A stretch of 64,000 nucleotides of DNA, taken from contig NC_086172.1 in assembly GCF_023053635.1 (NCBI RefSeq), forward strand, positions 65,894,681-65,958,680, read 5' to 3'. The notes beneath the pieces were generated by a model. That model did no database searches. It was not told the origin of the DNA and was given only the letters and a program-made list of their open reading frames with translations. Each line of letters begins with the position of its first letter. Position 1 is the stretch's first letter. Position numbers and translations under genes: made by a program. The stretch is from Elgaria multicarinata webbii (lineage: Eukaryota > Chordata > Lepidosauria > Squamata > Anguidae). Shown in pieces: positions 13,501-24,428 of this stretch.

Positions 13501-16500
13501 TGGTTATGCCAAAATGCTGCTGAAGATGAGACAGCTCAACAGGCTGGCCATTGCCAAGGTTTAGAATGCTGTAATTCCTTATAACAATCCGATGAGTCTC
13601 CTCGACTTGTATGATGTTCTTAAGCCACAATCCTGCTTCCTCCAGAGTTTCATGACTGCGTCCAATAAGTTCCACAAATGGCCCATTTCTTTCATAACCT
13701 GCATTGGCTTGTATGTCAGTCTGTAGCTCTGGAAAAAAAATATGGTTGTTGCATTAGCACAGGGCTCTCCAACTTGTTTGGGCCCATGCCCTGGGCACAA
13801 AGTGACTGCTGTAGGGGAATGGGGTGGGGGGTGTCAATCACAAAAATGTTATGAGTGCCCCTTTATCTGTGTTTGTGTATGAGCATGAATGTGAACCCTC
13901 TGTGTGTGCTGCCCACTCTGGTTGCTCTCTCTCCCTCCCTCTCCTTAGATTCTTGTTTTTCTTCTTCTCTCTCTCTCTCTTTTTCCCTGGCTCTTTTCTC
14001 TTTATCTCTTATTCACATTTTCTCTTTCTCTTAGGTTTCTATTTTCTCTCTCTTTGGTTCCTCTTTATTTCTCTCTCTCCTTCCTTCCTTCTGGTTTTCT
14101 GGCTCCTTCTCTCTCTCTCTCTCTCTGACCTTGTTTGAAAAAAATATACCCACAATGAATCAGCTGCACCAGGTTCACTTGTCACGGTAAGCCACAGGTG
14201 GATGCAGGGTAGCTTAGTGACATCTGAACCCAGTGCCGCTGTTTCATCATGAGTTGCTTTTCACAAACAAGCCACCCTGAGAACCCATGGTGTGTAGTAG
14301 GGTTGTTTAGGGTGGCTTGTAGTAATTGCTGAACCAAGCAGAGTCGCTTCAGTGAAGGTTGTTTAAAACGGCAAGAGACACACCTGGTAAGAGCGGGGGG
14401 GGGGGAACCCTGCTGGCCGCACCTTATGATCTTGCTAACAATATACCCTTTTGATTACACCTTGAAACGACACTAGTCAATTTAATCCTACACTTCGTCA
14501 TCTCCCTTGATAGTGACACTTTTTTCTCCACCTTCTGGAAGATTTGCACAAATTTAATATATATATTTTTCCCCACTTTCATGGAGATTTGCGTTTATTT
14601 AATATTCTTTTTTCACCTTTGGGGAGATTTGCACAAATTCAACTTTCTTAAAACTTTTGGGGAGATTTGTGCAAATCCACCAAAGGGCAGTAAAACTACT
14701 CCACTTTAGCACAGTAGATATAGGATTTGCTTTAGTGGATTTGACTTGAAACTTGCATATGTATAGCAATCCTGCTCACTCTTGTCACCCCCATGCACAT
14801 TGGACAACTAGCAACAGAAACAAGCACGAAGCAGTGGTGTGTGGGTGTGGGTGCCGAAAGCACCAGTGGCTTCAGGAGAGGAGTTTTATTGGCAGGTGTT
14901 ATTACTTCAGTAGAATGTGAGCAGCCTTTTTTTTTTTTTAAGTGTTGTCTAGCCAGGGAAGTGGCAAAGCAGTGAATGAAATTGATGACATTGACAAGGA
15001 GATATCAGTATGCTTGGCTAAATAGCGCCCCTGCCCCCCAAAATTGCAAAAATGTTCATAAAGGCTCAAAATTATTTCCTTTTTGTGATCTGATGCAGGT
15101 GAGGGGCACTCCGGAAGCCCCAAAGTAGAGGATGAAATTGGCAAGGTCATTGACAAGAGGGGGATAAGGCTATGCTGGGCTCAATAGCAGTCAGACAGTC
15201 TTGTGGTCCTGCCCCAAAGTGGTGACTCTCCTGAGTTAATAACATGAGGTATTTAACTTGCTCTTAAAATACGAAGTTTTCCTGCAATTTACAGGGCAAT
15301 CCTATATCTGTTTACTGAGAAGCCCCATTGCATTCAATCAGACTTACTCCCACGTAAGTGTGTATTGGAATGCAGCCTTATCCTTGAATATATCCATTTT
15401 GAACCTTGTCCAGCCTCTAAAATTTAAAATGTGTCCTTCCTGAAATATCTCCTACCAACTTCACTAATTCTCTCTGGCTCTTCTCCAACCCCATTCATCT
15501 TCCAAGTTCTTCCTCAAAGCCTTCATCTTCCACAAAGGTTTCTTTAATTCACACCTTCCTGAGTGTAACATTTTCATAATAGGAGGAAGCTAAGTGTACA
15601 TGGAACTCCATTTTCTATTAATCCTGATTTATAATCCACTGTTAAATAGAGAATTTCTGTCTTAACCATCTATTACCCATAGCATCCATATTGCTGCAGT
15701 CCATCTTTTCTTCCAGTTTGTTTTTGATTGTCATAAGCTTGGCACAGAAATCCTATCAAAAAGAGAAAAACAAGAAATAATTTATATAATACAGCTATTG
15801 ATCTGGACCATTTACATCATTAGTGCTAGAGTTTTGTGGCAAGTGGCAATTATTTGTTAAGACAGTTTGACTTACAGAACATATCCAATGAGAGGCACAT
15901 TCCTAGTGTTAAATGTCTAGGATAAACTGCAAAGTCACTTGACAATGCAAGCACCTTACTGAATAAGAGATGCCTTAGCCATGCTGATCGTAAAGGCTAT
16001 ATTTTTGTTTTATTTGAGTGACTTTAACATAAATGCAGAGGCCATTCTTGATTTCACCATGATCTCCATGACAGCCAAGGGTCTGTTCCAAGTAGAAATT
16101 GTCCCTGTTAGCACTTAAGAGAACACGTATTAGATCTGATGTTTTACACTGGCATGGAAACAAATGATCCAGTTATTCGTGGAAGTGATATGACACTATG
16201 ATCACTGTTGGGTAGTTACCCTGGCAGCAATGGATCAATTAGGAAAATCTCACCCCTAAAATTATACAATTCCTTCAACCTTTCCTTATAGGACTTGGCC
16301 CACTTCCTCTGAATATTTGTTACACTTTCGTAAATCACCCCAATTATTGCAAATGCTGTGGAAAAGCGAGATGTGAAACTTTATAATAAAATATATAATA
16401 AATGTTGTCTGTCCTAGGTCATTTCTATGTACATTGTTTTAAGATATGTTTTCCCAACCTGGTGCCCTCCAGATGTTTTGGACTCCAGTTCCCATCAACA

Positions 16501-19500
16501 TCAGCCAGCATGGCCAATGGTCTGGAATGTTGGGAGTTGTGGTCCAAAACATCTGGAGGGCACCAGGTTGGGGAAGGCTGTTTAACAATATCATTACACT
16601 TTATATGCTTTTGGGATGGGATGAGCTACAAATTAAATGGATTAGATAAAATCATTTATTTATTTATTTATTGAATTTCTATACCACCCAATAGCTGAAG
16701 CTCTCTGGGCGGTTCACAAACATTAAAACCACAAAGTATAATTTGAAGTATAAAACTTAAACCACAATATAAAAACACAAAATAAAATTACAGTAGTTCA
16801 ACCAGAATAAAACTGAGCAGCAACACAGAGATTTAAAATACAGATTTAAATACAGTTTCAAAACAGCAAAGTTAAAAGACTAAGATGGTAAAATGTTAAA
16901 ATACTGGGAAAATAAAAAAGTCTTCACCTGGTGTATAAAAGAGTATAATGTAGGTGCCAGGTGAAAACCATAAGAGTTTCAGAAATTGCAACAGGGAACT
17001 GTGAAACAAAATACTTTACTTTCCAGACTACATGTTTTTATTCTTTGGTAATGCCAGAGAGACCATTCCAAATATATGCAACAAAAAATGTAAGAAAATC
17101 CATGAATTATATATCTACCATATTTCTAAGTGTTACACAAATGCGACTACTTTCCATACTATCCAGGAACATTAGAAGCAACTCTGCATCTCCTGATAGT
17201 GTCATTATGACTCTTAGTTCTGAAAAATATTCCACCCCTCAGCTGCTTATTGATCCAATCCTAAAAATGATTGCACCAGTTTAGGACAGGGTGTACAAAT
17301 CACTGCATCTCTTCACCATCTGATGTCACCTGTCCTCTTCCATAACAGAAAGCCAAACCTATTGCTGTATATTGTACTGTCTGAAGTATTTCAGATATGT
17401 GTTTAGAATTAGACCAAATAGTATATGGGCAGTGGTGACAATTCCCAAATAAAACTAAGCTGTTTGTCTATCTCAAAGGAAATGATGGGAGCCTTTTATA
17501 GCAAGACAGCAGCAAATGATAAACTACAGTAAAATGGATTTGTTTGAAATAAATGCATAAACATGGCAGTTATTCTCCAGACTTTCTACTTGCAATGAAT
17601 ATTCAGCATCTTACTTCATAGACATCACTGTCGTCTGGAGAAATCACAATGTATACATCCAGTTTCTTCCCAGGATGCCCCTCTGCAAAGCATAGGACTT
17701 CTTCCACCATAATCTCTGCCACTTCACGATTTGGCAAGTGCAAATCTTCAATCCCAAGGGGCGGAAAAGAAATGGATGAAAACTGCTGCTCCTGAGTCTT
17801 GAAAAGACACTGAGAAACAGCTGCTTTCAGTACCTGCTAGAGAAAAAGCAGAGTTATATTGGCTGTCTTTTCACATTCAAAGGAGTTAAGAAGTGGAACG
17901 CTAATAGAAAAGCACATCACCTCCTGTGCACTGCCTTCCCTGTAAGGTGGCCATACCACGTGGAGCACAAAGTTGCAGTCCATATTATATCCGTTTGTGA
18001 GTATGAGTTTGGGACTGTCTGGTGGAAACTTCTGTAACTCAAACAGAAATTGCTCCTGCATAGTTGGACCTGCTTTTTCCAGAATCGCTCTTGAAATAGT
18101 TCCTTGGGAGAGATCATCTTGCACAATCACAGGGTTAATAACAATGGCAGCCTGGAAAAGAATAATCTAAAATCTGAAACCGTATCAGGTTGGATGCATG
18201 CAGAGTTTCTAGGTAGTAGGCCTAGAGCATTTCAAAATGTTCTCCTTCTGATATAGAACAGTATACTACTGGATCCTTCACCCAAAAGGACTTGAAGGAT
18301 GTAAGCCCCACAGCTTATAAATTAATGGATGGATCTCCTTGGAATGCCAATGCTTTGGTGATTTTCTCCACAGTATCCTTGATATGCCAAGGCTACAGCA
18401 CATTCAACTGTAAAAGAGAGGTGCCTTCTGAGTTATTGCTGGAGCAAAGGAAAGGAAAGGAAGCATTCACTTCCTCAAGAAAGAGTATCTTTAAAGACCC
18501 CCCCTTGCATACATAGTATAGTACTAGGGAGGTAGAAGCATCCTTAGAAGAAGAGGGGATATGAATTATAAGAGTCCATCCGTCCATTAAAAACATGAGT
18601 GAGGAACCAAACATTGTTGGACTCCCAACTCCCCCCTTCCCAGTCAGCATGGCCAGGGGTCATGGAAGATGGGAATTGTGATCCAACATGGGCCACCCAT
18701 TTTAAATGATCTGACACTACGTGCTCCATGATGTTGCTCGTCTGGTACCTGCAACCACTCAAAACCCAAGTAATGGGAAAATTCATCACTGCCCCCAACC
18801 AAGGAATGTACAATGTTGTCTTACACCATTGATTCATCTAACCCAGTATTGTCGGCACTGGCTGCCAGCAGTTCTTGGAGTTTCAGACAGGATTCTTTCC
18901 TAGCCCTAACTGGAGATGCCAGGGATTGAATCTGTGGCCTTCTGCATGCAAAGCAGGTGCTATCTACTACATAGCTGCAGTAGCAAAAACCAATCATATG
19001 AACCGGCCCTCAGCTTCCAACTCTGTAGCTCTCATATTTAAGCCCATCATTATCAACTTATAAGCACATGGAAACTTACATTATGCGTTTCTATGTTCCC
19101 TTTTTTGATCTGTAGGCAGAGTTCATTGACTGTGATGGAATCCACAGTCCCATTCAGAGGCTCAATGTCATCAGCGCCAAGCAATTCTTCACAAGCCCTT
19201 CTCATGACTTCAACGGTCGTCTCATCAATGTTCACAAGGTGGATTTCTTGCAAGTAGCCAAATAGTGGAGCTAGCTGGATAAAATTCTTTATAGTCCGAA
19301 CAATCACTTGAGCACACAAGTTCTGCGGGAAGTTGAAGATCCCTGAGCTCAAGGCAGGAATGGCCACGGACTTGATGTTGTTTTCTGGAGCATTCACATA
19401 TTTCAAGATATTGATAATGGCTGCTTCAAGTTTCAGGCAACAATCCTCCCTCTGATCTTTGGACCACCTTGGACCTACTGCATGGATGACTTGCTTGCAA

Positions 19501-21126
19501 TGGAGCCTTCCTCCACTAGTCACAGCTATTTGGCCAGTGCTGAGTGGTCCATTCTTTTCAATGAAATGCTTGCACTGCTCCTCAATTTCTGGTCCTCCAG
19601 CTTTTAGAAGGGCAAATGCAAGGCCCCCAAAATGGTGGAGGTGCTCATTGGCTGCATTCACCAAAGCATCAGCCTCATGCCTTGGCAGATCATCTACCCA
19701 GACTGAAACTTCAATTCCTTCCTTCAGGCTCTTCCTATACACTTCAGTGGGATTCCTTACGCTCTTAAGGACAGTGATGCAGCCAAACTTCTTCTGAAGC
19801 AGACTACACAGGTAGTTTTCTCTTCTCTTAAGAATTGCATAAACACTGTTACTGATGGGAATGGATAACATTTCCTCATCTGTTGGCATCCCGATTTCTG
19901 GGGGGGAATAAAAAGGTAAGTATTTTGTGGTTGTGTGCAAAAAACCCAAACACCTTTAAACCCCATTTTTAAAGCTTTCCCTGCTTTTTCTAAAATGGTT
20001 TAGGGAAAGAAAATTTGCAGAATTCCCCTCCCAACCTAACACAACATACAGAAATATTATAACATCAACTGTACATATTAATCCATTTATTTATATAATA
20101 GGAGATCAGGTAGTAGCCTCAAGCTAAAAGTTGCTGAGTTGGTACAAAATTGCTGAAACTGGTACTGTGTTAAAATTGTCTAACTTGGCCAGGCTTCTGG
20201 GCCCGAGGGGAGTGAGTGAGCTGGGAAGCTCCCTCAAGGTCAATCACATAGTTGGTTGCCCTGCACTTCTAACTCCCACCACAGCACCTGGGGGGGGGGG
20301 GGTTATCGGGGTTAATTGGGATGTTGATCTGTTTCAGCTGTGGGTAGGAATGCTTTAAAGGGATGGGCCTTGCTCCTCAGGGAGAGGACGCCTGGGGGGT
20401 TGGTGGAGACGGATCACGGGGCCTGTTGGCTGGCAAGTGGATAAAGAGGCCAGTCGCTGGAGACCTCCATCTTCCTGCAGGCTACACGTGTGTTAAGTGG
20501 AAGATCTGGTCTGAGCAGGGGAATGCTGCTCAGGGTTTAGTTAGGCTTTTTGTGTTTTAAGTGTCTGGATACTCGGGGGAAGGCCAGCCGCCGCTGCGGC
20601 AGGGACTAGGATGGGGTTAATGGTTTTATGGTGTAATTGCTTGCTGCTAAACTTTCCTTTGCATTTCACCTCATCCCTCCCCCTTTCCTACCGTTCCCTT
20701 CCCCGCCCCCAGCTTTTATTGCCTGACCAGAGGCTTACGTGTTAGCTTTTAGTGTGTGTAAATAAACTTGCTTTGGTCCTTAAAGTGTGTTTGGCTTTAT
20801 TCCCCGAGGGTCTAGCTGGAATCAAGACGTTTGGTCCAGGAGTCAACCTTGCAAGAAAGTTGGGTTGACCCCAAATCTCCTCCACAGGCTCTCAAGATGC
20901 TTGCCCTACAACTCCCATCAGCCTAGCCCATATAGCCAATGGTAAGGTCTGATGAGAGTTGTAGGCCAAAAACATGTAGAGGTCTGCAAGTTGCCCACCC
21001 CAGCAATAGGCCTCATTTTGCTGCTCCTGAAATAACTGCTGCTTCATAATCACTAATCAATAACAAAAGGCATGAAGAGGATTATCTACCTGCGTTGTCA
21101 TTTTGGGTGGTCTCAGAACTGGAAGT
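7559..21126 (-). CDS. PARP9: Protein mono-ADP-ribosyltransferase-like PARP9; 5' coding end unresolved
   Basis: PARP9 partners DTX3L in the interferon and DNA-damage responses and binds ADP-ribose through macro domains. Exons in transcript order are 21126-21090, 19897-19080, 18151-17921, 17833-17615, 15752-15677, 13728-13369, 11918-11773, 9688-9514 and 7896-7559. They total 2400 nt, with all phases agreeing. Counting from the 37-nt exon, macro 1 is about residues 40-270 (ALVNAANE, IPALSSGIF) and macro 2 about 286-435, and the ART-like domain covers roughly the last 200 residues (KYGAGIYF, FVIFNREQALPLYL). The macro-1 loop reads HFGGL where HGGGL is expected, and macro 2 lacks the GTG loop. No ATG precedes the 37-nt exon in frame. 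The first in-frame Met is at 19889-19887, so either translation starts there or a further 5' coding exon was missed. Identification is secure; the N-terminus is not. Confidence 0.93.
8985..9124. mobile_element. Palindromic hAT-type MITE
   Basis: It begins CAGTGATGGGCAA and ends TGCCCACGGCACTG, and the two halves are complementary around the centre. The flanks (ttgtaggg and ctgtaacg) resemble a decayed 8-bp target duplication. It belongs to the same family as 30368-30491 and sits in the PARP9 intron between exons 7896 and 9514. Confidence 0.75.
9861..10010 (+). repeat. Old, degraded Sauria-type SINE
   Basis: The head (ggtgtagtggta) and body (cctacttcacagcattgttgc) match the SINE immediately following, but with many changes and a shorter 3' end. 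The younger copy at 10011 is inserted directly behind it. Confidence 0.65.
10011..10205 (+). repeat. Sauria-type tRNA-derived SINE
   Basis: It runs from GAGCCAGTGTGGTGTAGTGG through GTTGGACTGGGA, CTTTGGGCCAGT and CTCACAGGGTTGT to CCACCTGGGGTTC. This is the full head and body of the family also seen at 4155-4390 and 27517-27735. It ends at the start of the inverted repeat at 10207-10303. Confidence 0.85.
10207..10303. repeat. Near-perfect inverted repeat (46-50 bp arms)
   Basis: The left arm runs from AGAAATTGATTTGTTATCC to TATATTGCTC. The right arm is its reverse complement apart from one 4-bp length difference, with almost no spacer. The arms contain a SINE/LINE-like 3' tail. It abuts the SINE ending at 10205. 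Confidence 0.9.
10365..10590 (-). repeat. tRNA-headed SINE (second family), degraded
   Basis: Reverse orientation. It contains the body motifs of the 60107-60292 family: the related 3' end (gggaagctgtcttatgccaa), then cagacaggagcctttcccag and a gaaccagggacct head remnant. It is more diverged than the copies near 60 kb. Confidence 0.6.
11181..11540. mobile_element. Non-autonomous DNA element with about 38-bp terminal inverted repeats
   Basis: The left end CCTGAGGGCCAAACAAAAC and the right end (reverse complement CCGAGGACCAAACTAAATG) match over about 38 bp with several mismatches. No transposase frame is present. It sits in the PARP9 intron between exons 9688 and 11773. The superfamily is unresolved because no target duplication is clear. 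Confidence 0.55.
12490..12755 (+). repeat. L2-type LINE 3' tail with a short CR1 3' end inside
   Basis: It resembles an L2-type 3' region: a degraded coding remnant (gcacgattgttatggaattt) and a terminal ggcaggatataaatatgtaa. At 12607-12651 a CR1-like end (ccttataggcccctcccaac, then tattctatga) interrupts it. Both are short and old. Confidence 0.5.
13069..13354 (-). repeat. tRNA-headed SINE (third family) abutting a PARP9 splice donor
   Basis: It is nearly identical in layout to 33971-34271, with shared GGAACCTCTCGTGC, GGGGTGGTTTGCCGTTGCC and TAACTGGGTACTCA. The tRNA-like head reads in reverse. The head is truncated, and the match ends 14 nt from the intron side of the PARP9 exon 13369-13728. 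No target duplication was found. Confidence 0.85.
13918..14130 (+). repeat. Pyrimidine-rich (CT)n-type low-complexity tract
   Basis: About 200 nt made almost only of C and T on this strand, with several runs of CTCTCT. It lies in the PARP9 intron between exons 13728 and 15677. The open frame across it encodes only Ser/Leu/Phe-rich sequence and is not a gene. Confidence 0.85.
16451..16575. mobile_element. Palindromic MITE, well preserved
   Basis: The left half TTCCCAACCTGGTGCCCTCC and the right half are near-perfect reverse complements, giving a foldback of about 125 bp centred near 16513. The inner sequence is shared with 8985-9124 and 30368-30491. Other, more decayed copies were seen at about 18606-18700, 20886-20999, 22748-22850, 26444-26545, 27768-27892, 29451-29550 and 51290-51405. 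Confidence 0.8.
16655..16968 (-). repeat. L2-type LINE, 3' end, 5'-truncated
   Basis: Read in reverse it shares the CCAGGTGAAGACTTTTTTAT-like region, the AACCGCCCAGAGAGCTTCAG box and the A/T tail with the 3' end of the LINE at 35640-37350. Shorter copies of the same tail occur at 29750-29810 and 42603-42690, all in the same orientation. Confidence 0.8.
18830..18985 (-). repeat. tRNA-headed SINE (second family)
   Basis: Reverse orientation. Body ccagtattgtcggcactggc, then tttcagacaggattctttcc and a head complement ccttctgcatgcaaagcagg. It matches the plus-strand copies at 60107-60292 and 61224-61437. It lies in the PARP9 intron between exons 18151 and 19080. Confidence 0.8.
19898..21089 (-). 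other. PARP9 intron upstream of the macro-1 exon
   Basis: It holds a relatively G/C-rich stretch at 20150-20885 with an AATAAA near its right end, followed by a palindromic MITE (20886-20999). The G/C-rich stretch has some look of an old solo LTR but has no clear end repeats or target duplication, so its nature is open. Confidence 0.5.
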
Positions 21127-21157
21127 CTGTGAAAAGAACATAAAAATACCATCAAAG

Positions 21158-21162
21158 TTATC

Positions 21163-21209
<47 letters not shown>

Positions 21210-21212
21210 ATC
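21158..21212. repeat. (CT)n followed by (TA)n microsatellite
   Basis: A compound simple repeat about 55 nt long, 30 nt upstream (in transcript sense) of the 37-nt PARP9 exon. On the minus strand it is a TA run then a GA run before the acceptor. Confidence 0.9.
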
Positions 21213-21639
21213 TCAGAGCCACTGGATTACGATCCCCATTCATAAACTTTTACTCCAGCAAATCCCGCTGTGGAAATAATGTAAAAGAGCCGAAAAACTC
21301 TGTTCTTTTCTTTCTGCTCACTTACCAGCAATTTCATCATGTTCCCCATCTTGAATCTCTTCCCCCTTGTCCCTTCTTAGATGTCACTTCTTTTCTCTTC
21401 CATTTTCCATTGGTTCAGGCTGGGTAATAAAGAGCTGCCTTTGCCACACAACCACCTCACCTCCCTTGGAATCCTCTTGTCTAGTTACCGTGGAGACCTC
21501 ACCATTGTCAAGCCCTTTGCCTGATCACAAACTTCTCAGCAGTTAAAGCATTGGGACTGTAGCTCTCATCATTCCTAGCCAACGTAGCCAGTGGTTTGCA
21601 TTCTCTTCCCCTCCTTATTGTTTTACTATGATTTTATTA

Positions 21640-21723
21640 GATTGTAAGCCTATGCGGCAGGGTCTTGCTGTTTACTGTTTTACTCTGTACAGCACCATGT
21701 ACATTGATGGTGCTATATAAATA

Positions 21724-21754
<31 letters not shown>

Positions 21755-21755
21755 G
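21640..21755 (+). repeat. LINE-like 3' end with (AAT)n tail
   Basis: Sequence attgtaagcctatgcggcag followed by caccatgtacattgatggtg and ctatataaataaataataat, ending in ten or more AAT units. An inverted fragment of the same end (atttatatagcaccatcaat) occurs at 22979-23030. The parent family is not named here. Confidence 0.6.
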
Positions 21756-22096
21756 TGAGGGAATTCCCAGTCCAACAACATTTGGAGAGCCAAACATTCC
21801 CCATTCCTGGTTTAAAGGCTGGTGGGCACGAAGGATACAGCCTTCCCAGTAGTGACCTGGGTTGGGGCCTTGCTGCTGCTTTTCTTCAAAATAAAAATAG
21901 TCAGTTTAAGCACATATTTTAAAAAGTATCAATAAACTAACATGTAGTTTGGCCCTGAGTGACTTGTGCATCCCCTTTTCAGCATTAGCATTTCCCCCCT
22001 TCAGGGTAGTAAGAGCCATATTGGCCCCACAAAATAATGTATATTTTAATCCCACCCTTCCTCCAAGGACTTCAGCAACCCTGTGAAGTAGCTTAG

Positions 22097-22099
<3 letters not shown>

Positions 22100-22138
<39 letters not shown>
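22100..22138. repeat. (GA)n microsatellite at the end of a SINE remnant
   Basis: About 18 GA units follow a short remnant of a Sauria-type SINE (tatattttaatcccaccctt, about 22035-22100). Confidence 0.85.
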
Positions 22139-22140
<2 letters not shown>

Positions 22141-23500
22141 CCAACATAAGAAGAGTCCTGCTGGATCAGACCAAAAACCTATTTAGTTCTGTTTCCCAAC
22201 CAGATACCCCTGGGAATCCCACAAGCAGGACACAAACTTAACAGAACCCTCCATCTCATATTCCCTCGCAACTGGTGTTGCAAGGCTTGCTGCTTCTGAT
22301 CCTGGAAGTAGCACAGAGTCATCATGACTAATCCCCTTTTAAAGCAACCCAAGGTAGTGGCCATCACTGCATCTTGTTCGAGTGACTTCCACAGTTTAAC
22401 TCTGCCCTGGGCGAAGAAGAACTTTTTATTTGGCCTAAATTTCCCACTACTCAGATTCACTGGATGGCTCTGAGTTCTAGTATTACAGCAGAGAGATCAT
22501 TCATAATTTTATATGACTCCTATCATGTCCCCACTTATTTATCTTTCTTCTAAGTCCCAAATGTCATAATAGTTTCTCATAGGGGAATTGCTCCTGCCCC
22601 TTGACAATTTTGGCTGCCCTTTTCTATACTTTTTCCACTTCTACGATACCCTTTTTTGAGATGCAGTGATCAGACCTGTGGATCACTGCATCTCAATGTA
22701 GTGATCCATGTACTCAATGTACTCAAACGTAGTCACACCACAGATCAACTTGTGGCCCTCCAGATGTTTTGGCCTACAACTCCCATCTGCCCTACCCAGC
22801 ATAGCCAATAATGAGGCGAGTTGTAGGCCAAAACAAGTTGCTCACCCATAGATTAGTCAGGAGGTATAGATCAGTGGTAGAGCATATTGTTTGCATGCAA
22901 AAAAAAACCCAGGATTAATCCCTGGAATCCCCAGGTACAGCTATGAAAGAATCCTGCCTGAAATGGTCTAACTCCGTATTATTATTATTATTATTATTAT
23001 TATTTATTTATATAGCACCATCAATGTATAAGGCAGCTTCCTACGCTCTTATTTGTATAAAGGCATTATGATATGGGCAGTTTTATATTTGATTCCTTTC
23101 CTAATTATCCCCAGCACACTGCACCTACGTTTTCATTGAGCTAATCACCACAACCCCAAGATCCCTTTCCTGGTCAGTCATCGCCAGGTCAGAACCAATC
23201 AGTGTCTATATGAAGTTAGGATTTTTTGCTCCAACACGCATGATTTTACACTTACTTACACTGAACCATGTTCACCATTTTGTGGCGTATTCACTAAACA
23301 TATTATGCAGGGTGGTGAAAAACAAAGGAATTGCAAAGAGCTCCAAAAGAACTCTTTGTCATTCCTTTTGGTTTTTCACCACCCTGCATAATTTGGTGTC
23401 ATCCACAAATGTGAGCAATTTATTGTTCACTCCTAACTCCACAATATTACACAGTGAGCTTCACAGCTGTGCAGGATGGGTTTCCCCAGTTACCGAGCAA
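22141..23500 (-). repeat. Degraded CR1 LINE, 3' half, interrupted
   Basis: Read in reverse it contains the CR1 3' region (tggtctgatccagcaggact), the conserved tail around gaagtcactcgaacaagatg and, further right, the C-terminal reverse-transcriptase coding part. A palindromic MITE (22748-22850) and a SINE remnant (22855-23035) interrupt it. It carries two inverted duplications (22658-22694 and 23302-23392). It is old and not coding. Confidence 0.75.
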
Positions 23501-24317
23501 CACAATAGTCTCTCCACAACACTACTATCACATATTGTGAAATAGAAACACACACACACAATGCTGCTGTTACGATGGGCTGTACCCAATTATTACAATT
23601 TGTGTTAATTGTACTGCAGTATTGTGTTTCTTCCTTTATGCAAATCCATACTTTCAAAGAGCACAGGTGGAAAGCTGCTAACTGAACTGCCTTGTAATTG
23701 TGATCAATTACAACAAAGGATGGCACGTTTATGGTTGTGTAGCAATGCCATGTCACTCAAAAACGTGAAAAAAGTTGTTCCTGCTAAAATTCCCTCTTCT
23801 ACACAATTATTAAAGGCGCAAGAGCCATGTGTTCTCACTTGTGACTTACCCGTGGCCATCCGGTAAAAGAGAGGCAGTTTGTTTTATTTTTATGAAAGAG
23901 GCTAGCCCTCAACAAATTCATATCACAAAGATTTATGCCTGAATAAACATGTGTTTATGAGTGGGATGACTGGCTTAAATTGAAAGCACACTTTCTTGGG
24001 AGATGTATGATACAAATCAATACAATTCCCCCAACAGAAATGCGGGGATTGGCCTGCTAACAATGTAACCCTAAAAATGCTGACGATGCATTCCATTAAC
24101 CATTTTGACCTTAATGCATTCTATTAACCATTTTGTGGTTAAGCAGCATAGTTTAGCGTGTTGTCTGAATGGGGCCAGTGAGTTCAGTGGGACCTACTCC
24201 CAGGTAAGTGTGCGTAGTAGCTGCAATCCTATACATACTAACCTGGGAGCAAGCCCCACTGAATCAGTGGGGTTACTTCCAAGTAAGCAAGTTTAGGGTT
24301 GCACTATAAGGGCACAA

Positions 24318-24428
24318 TCCTAGCCATGTTTAGACAGAAAAAAGTCTTACAACTCCATGCTAACTGGGGCATGCTGGGAGTTGCAGATTTTTTTTCCTGT
24401 CTAAACATGTAATAGAATTGCACCCTAA
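24318..24428. mobile_element. Foldback element with about 36-bp arms
   Basis: CATGTTTAGACAGAAAAAAG and its reverse complement flank a centre of about 20 nt. A separate short dispersed repeat (tgcaatcctatacatac, then ccccactgaatcagtgggg, 24195-24312) lies directly to the left. Relatives of that repeat are at about 15293-15382, 24575-24675 and 39735-39838. Confidence 0.65.

Noticed and set aside
13824-14138. 104-codon open frame on the plus strand
   Set aside because: It is encoded by a pyrimidine-rich low-complexity tract and gives only Ser/Leu/Phe strings.
15975-16163. Minus-strand 62-codon frame considered as an extra PARP9 exon
   Set aside because: The flanking exons (17615 and 15752) already join in phase, and the frame does not resemble PARP9 at that place.
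18179-18600. Open frames opposite PARP9 between macro 1 and macro 2
   Set aside because: They are short, overlap on both strands and do not resemble any family; the region is an intron with a MITE and a SINE.
20150-20885. Possible solo LTR (G/C-rich stretch with AATAAA near the right end)
   Set aside because: The overall look is suggestive, but I could not find matched ends, a target duplication or a second copy in the window. Left as unassigned.
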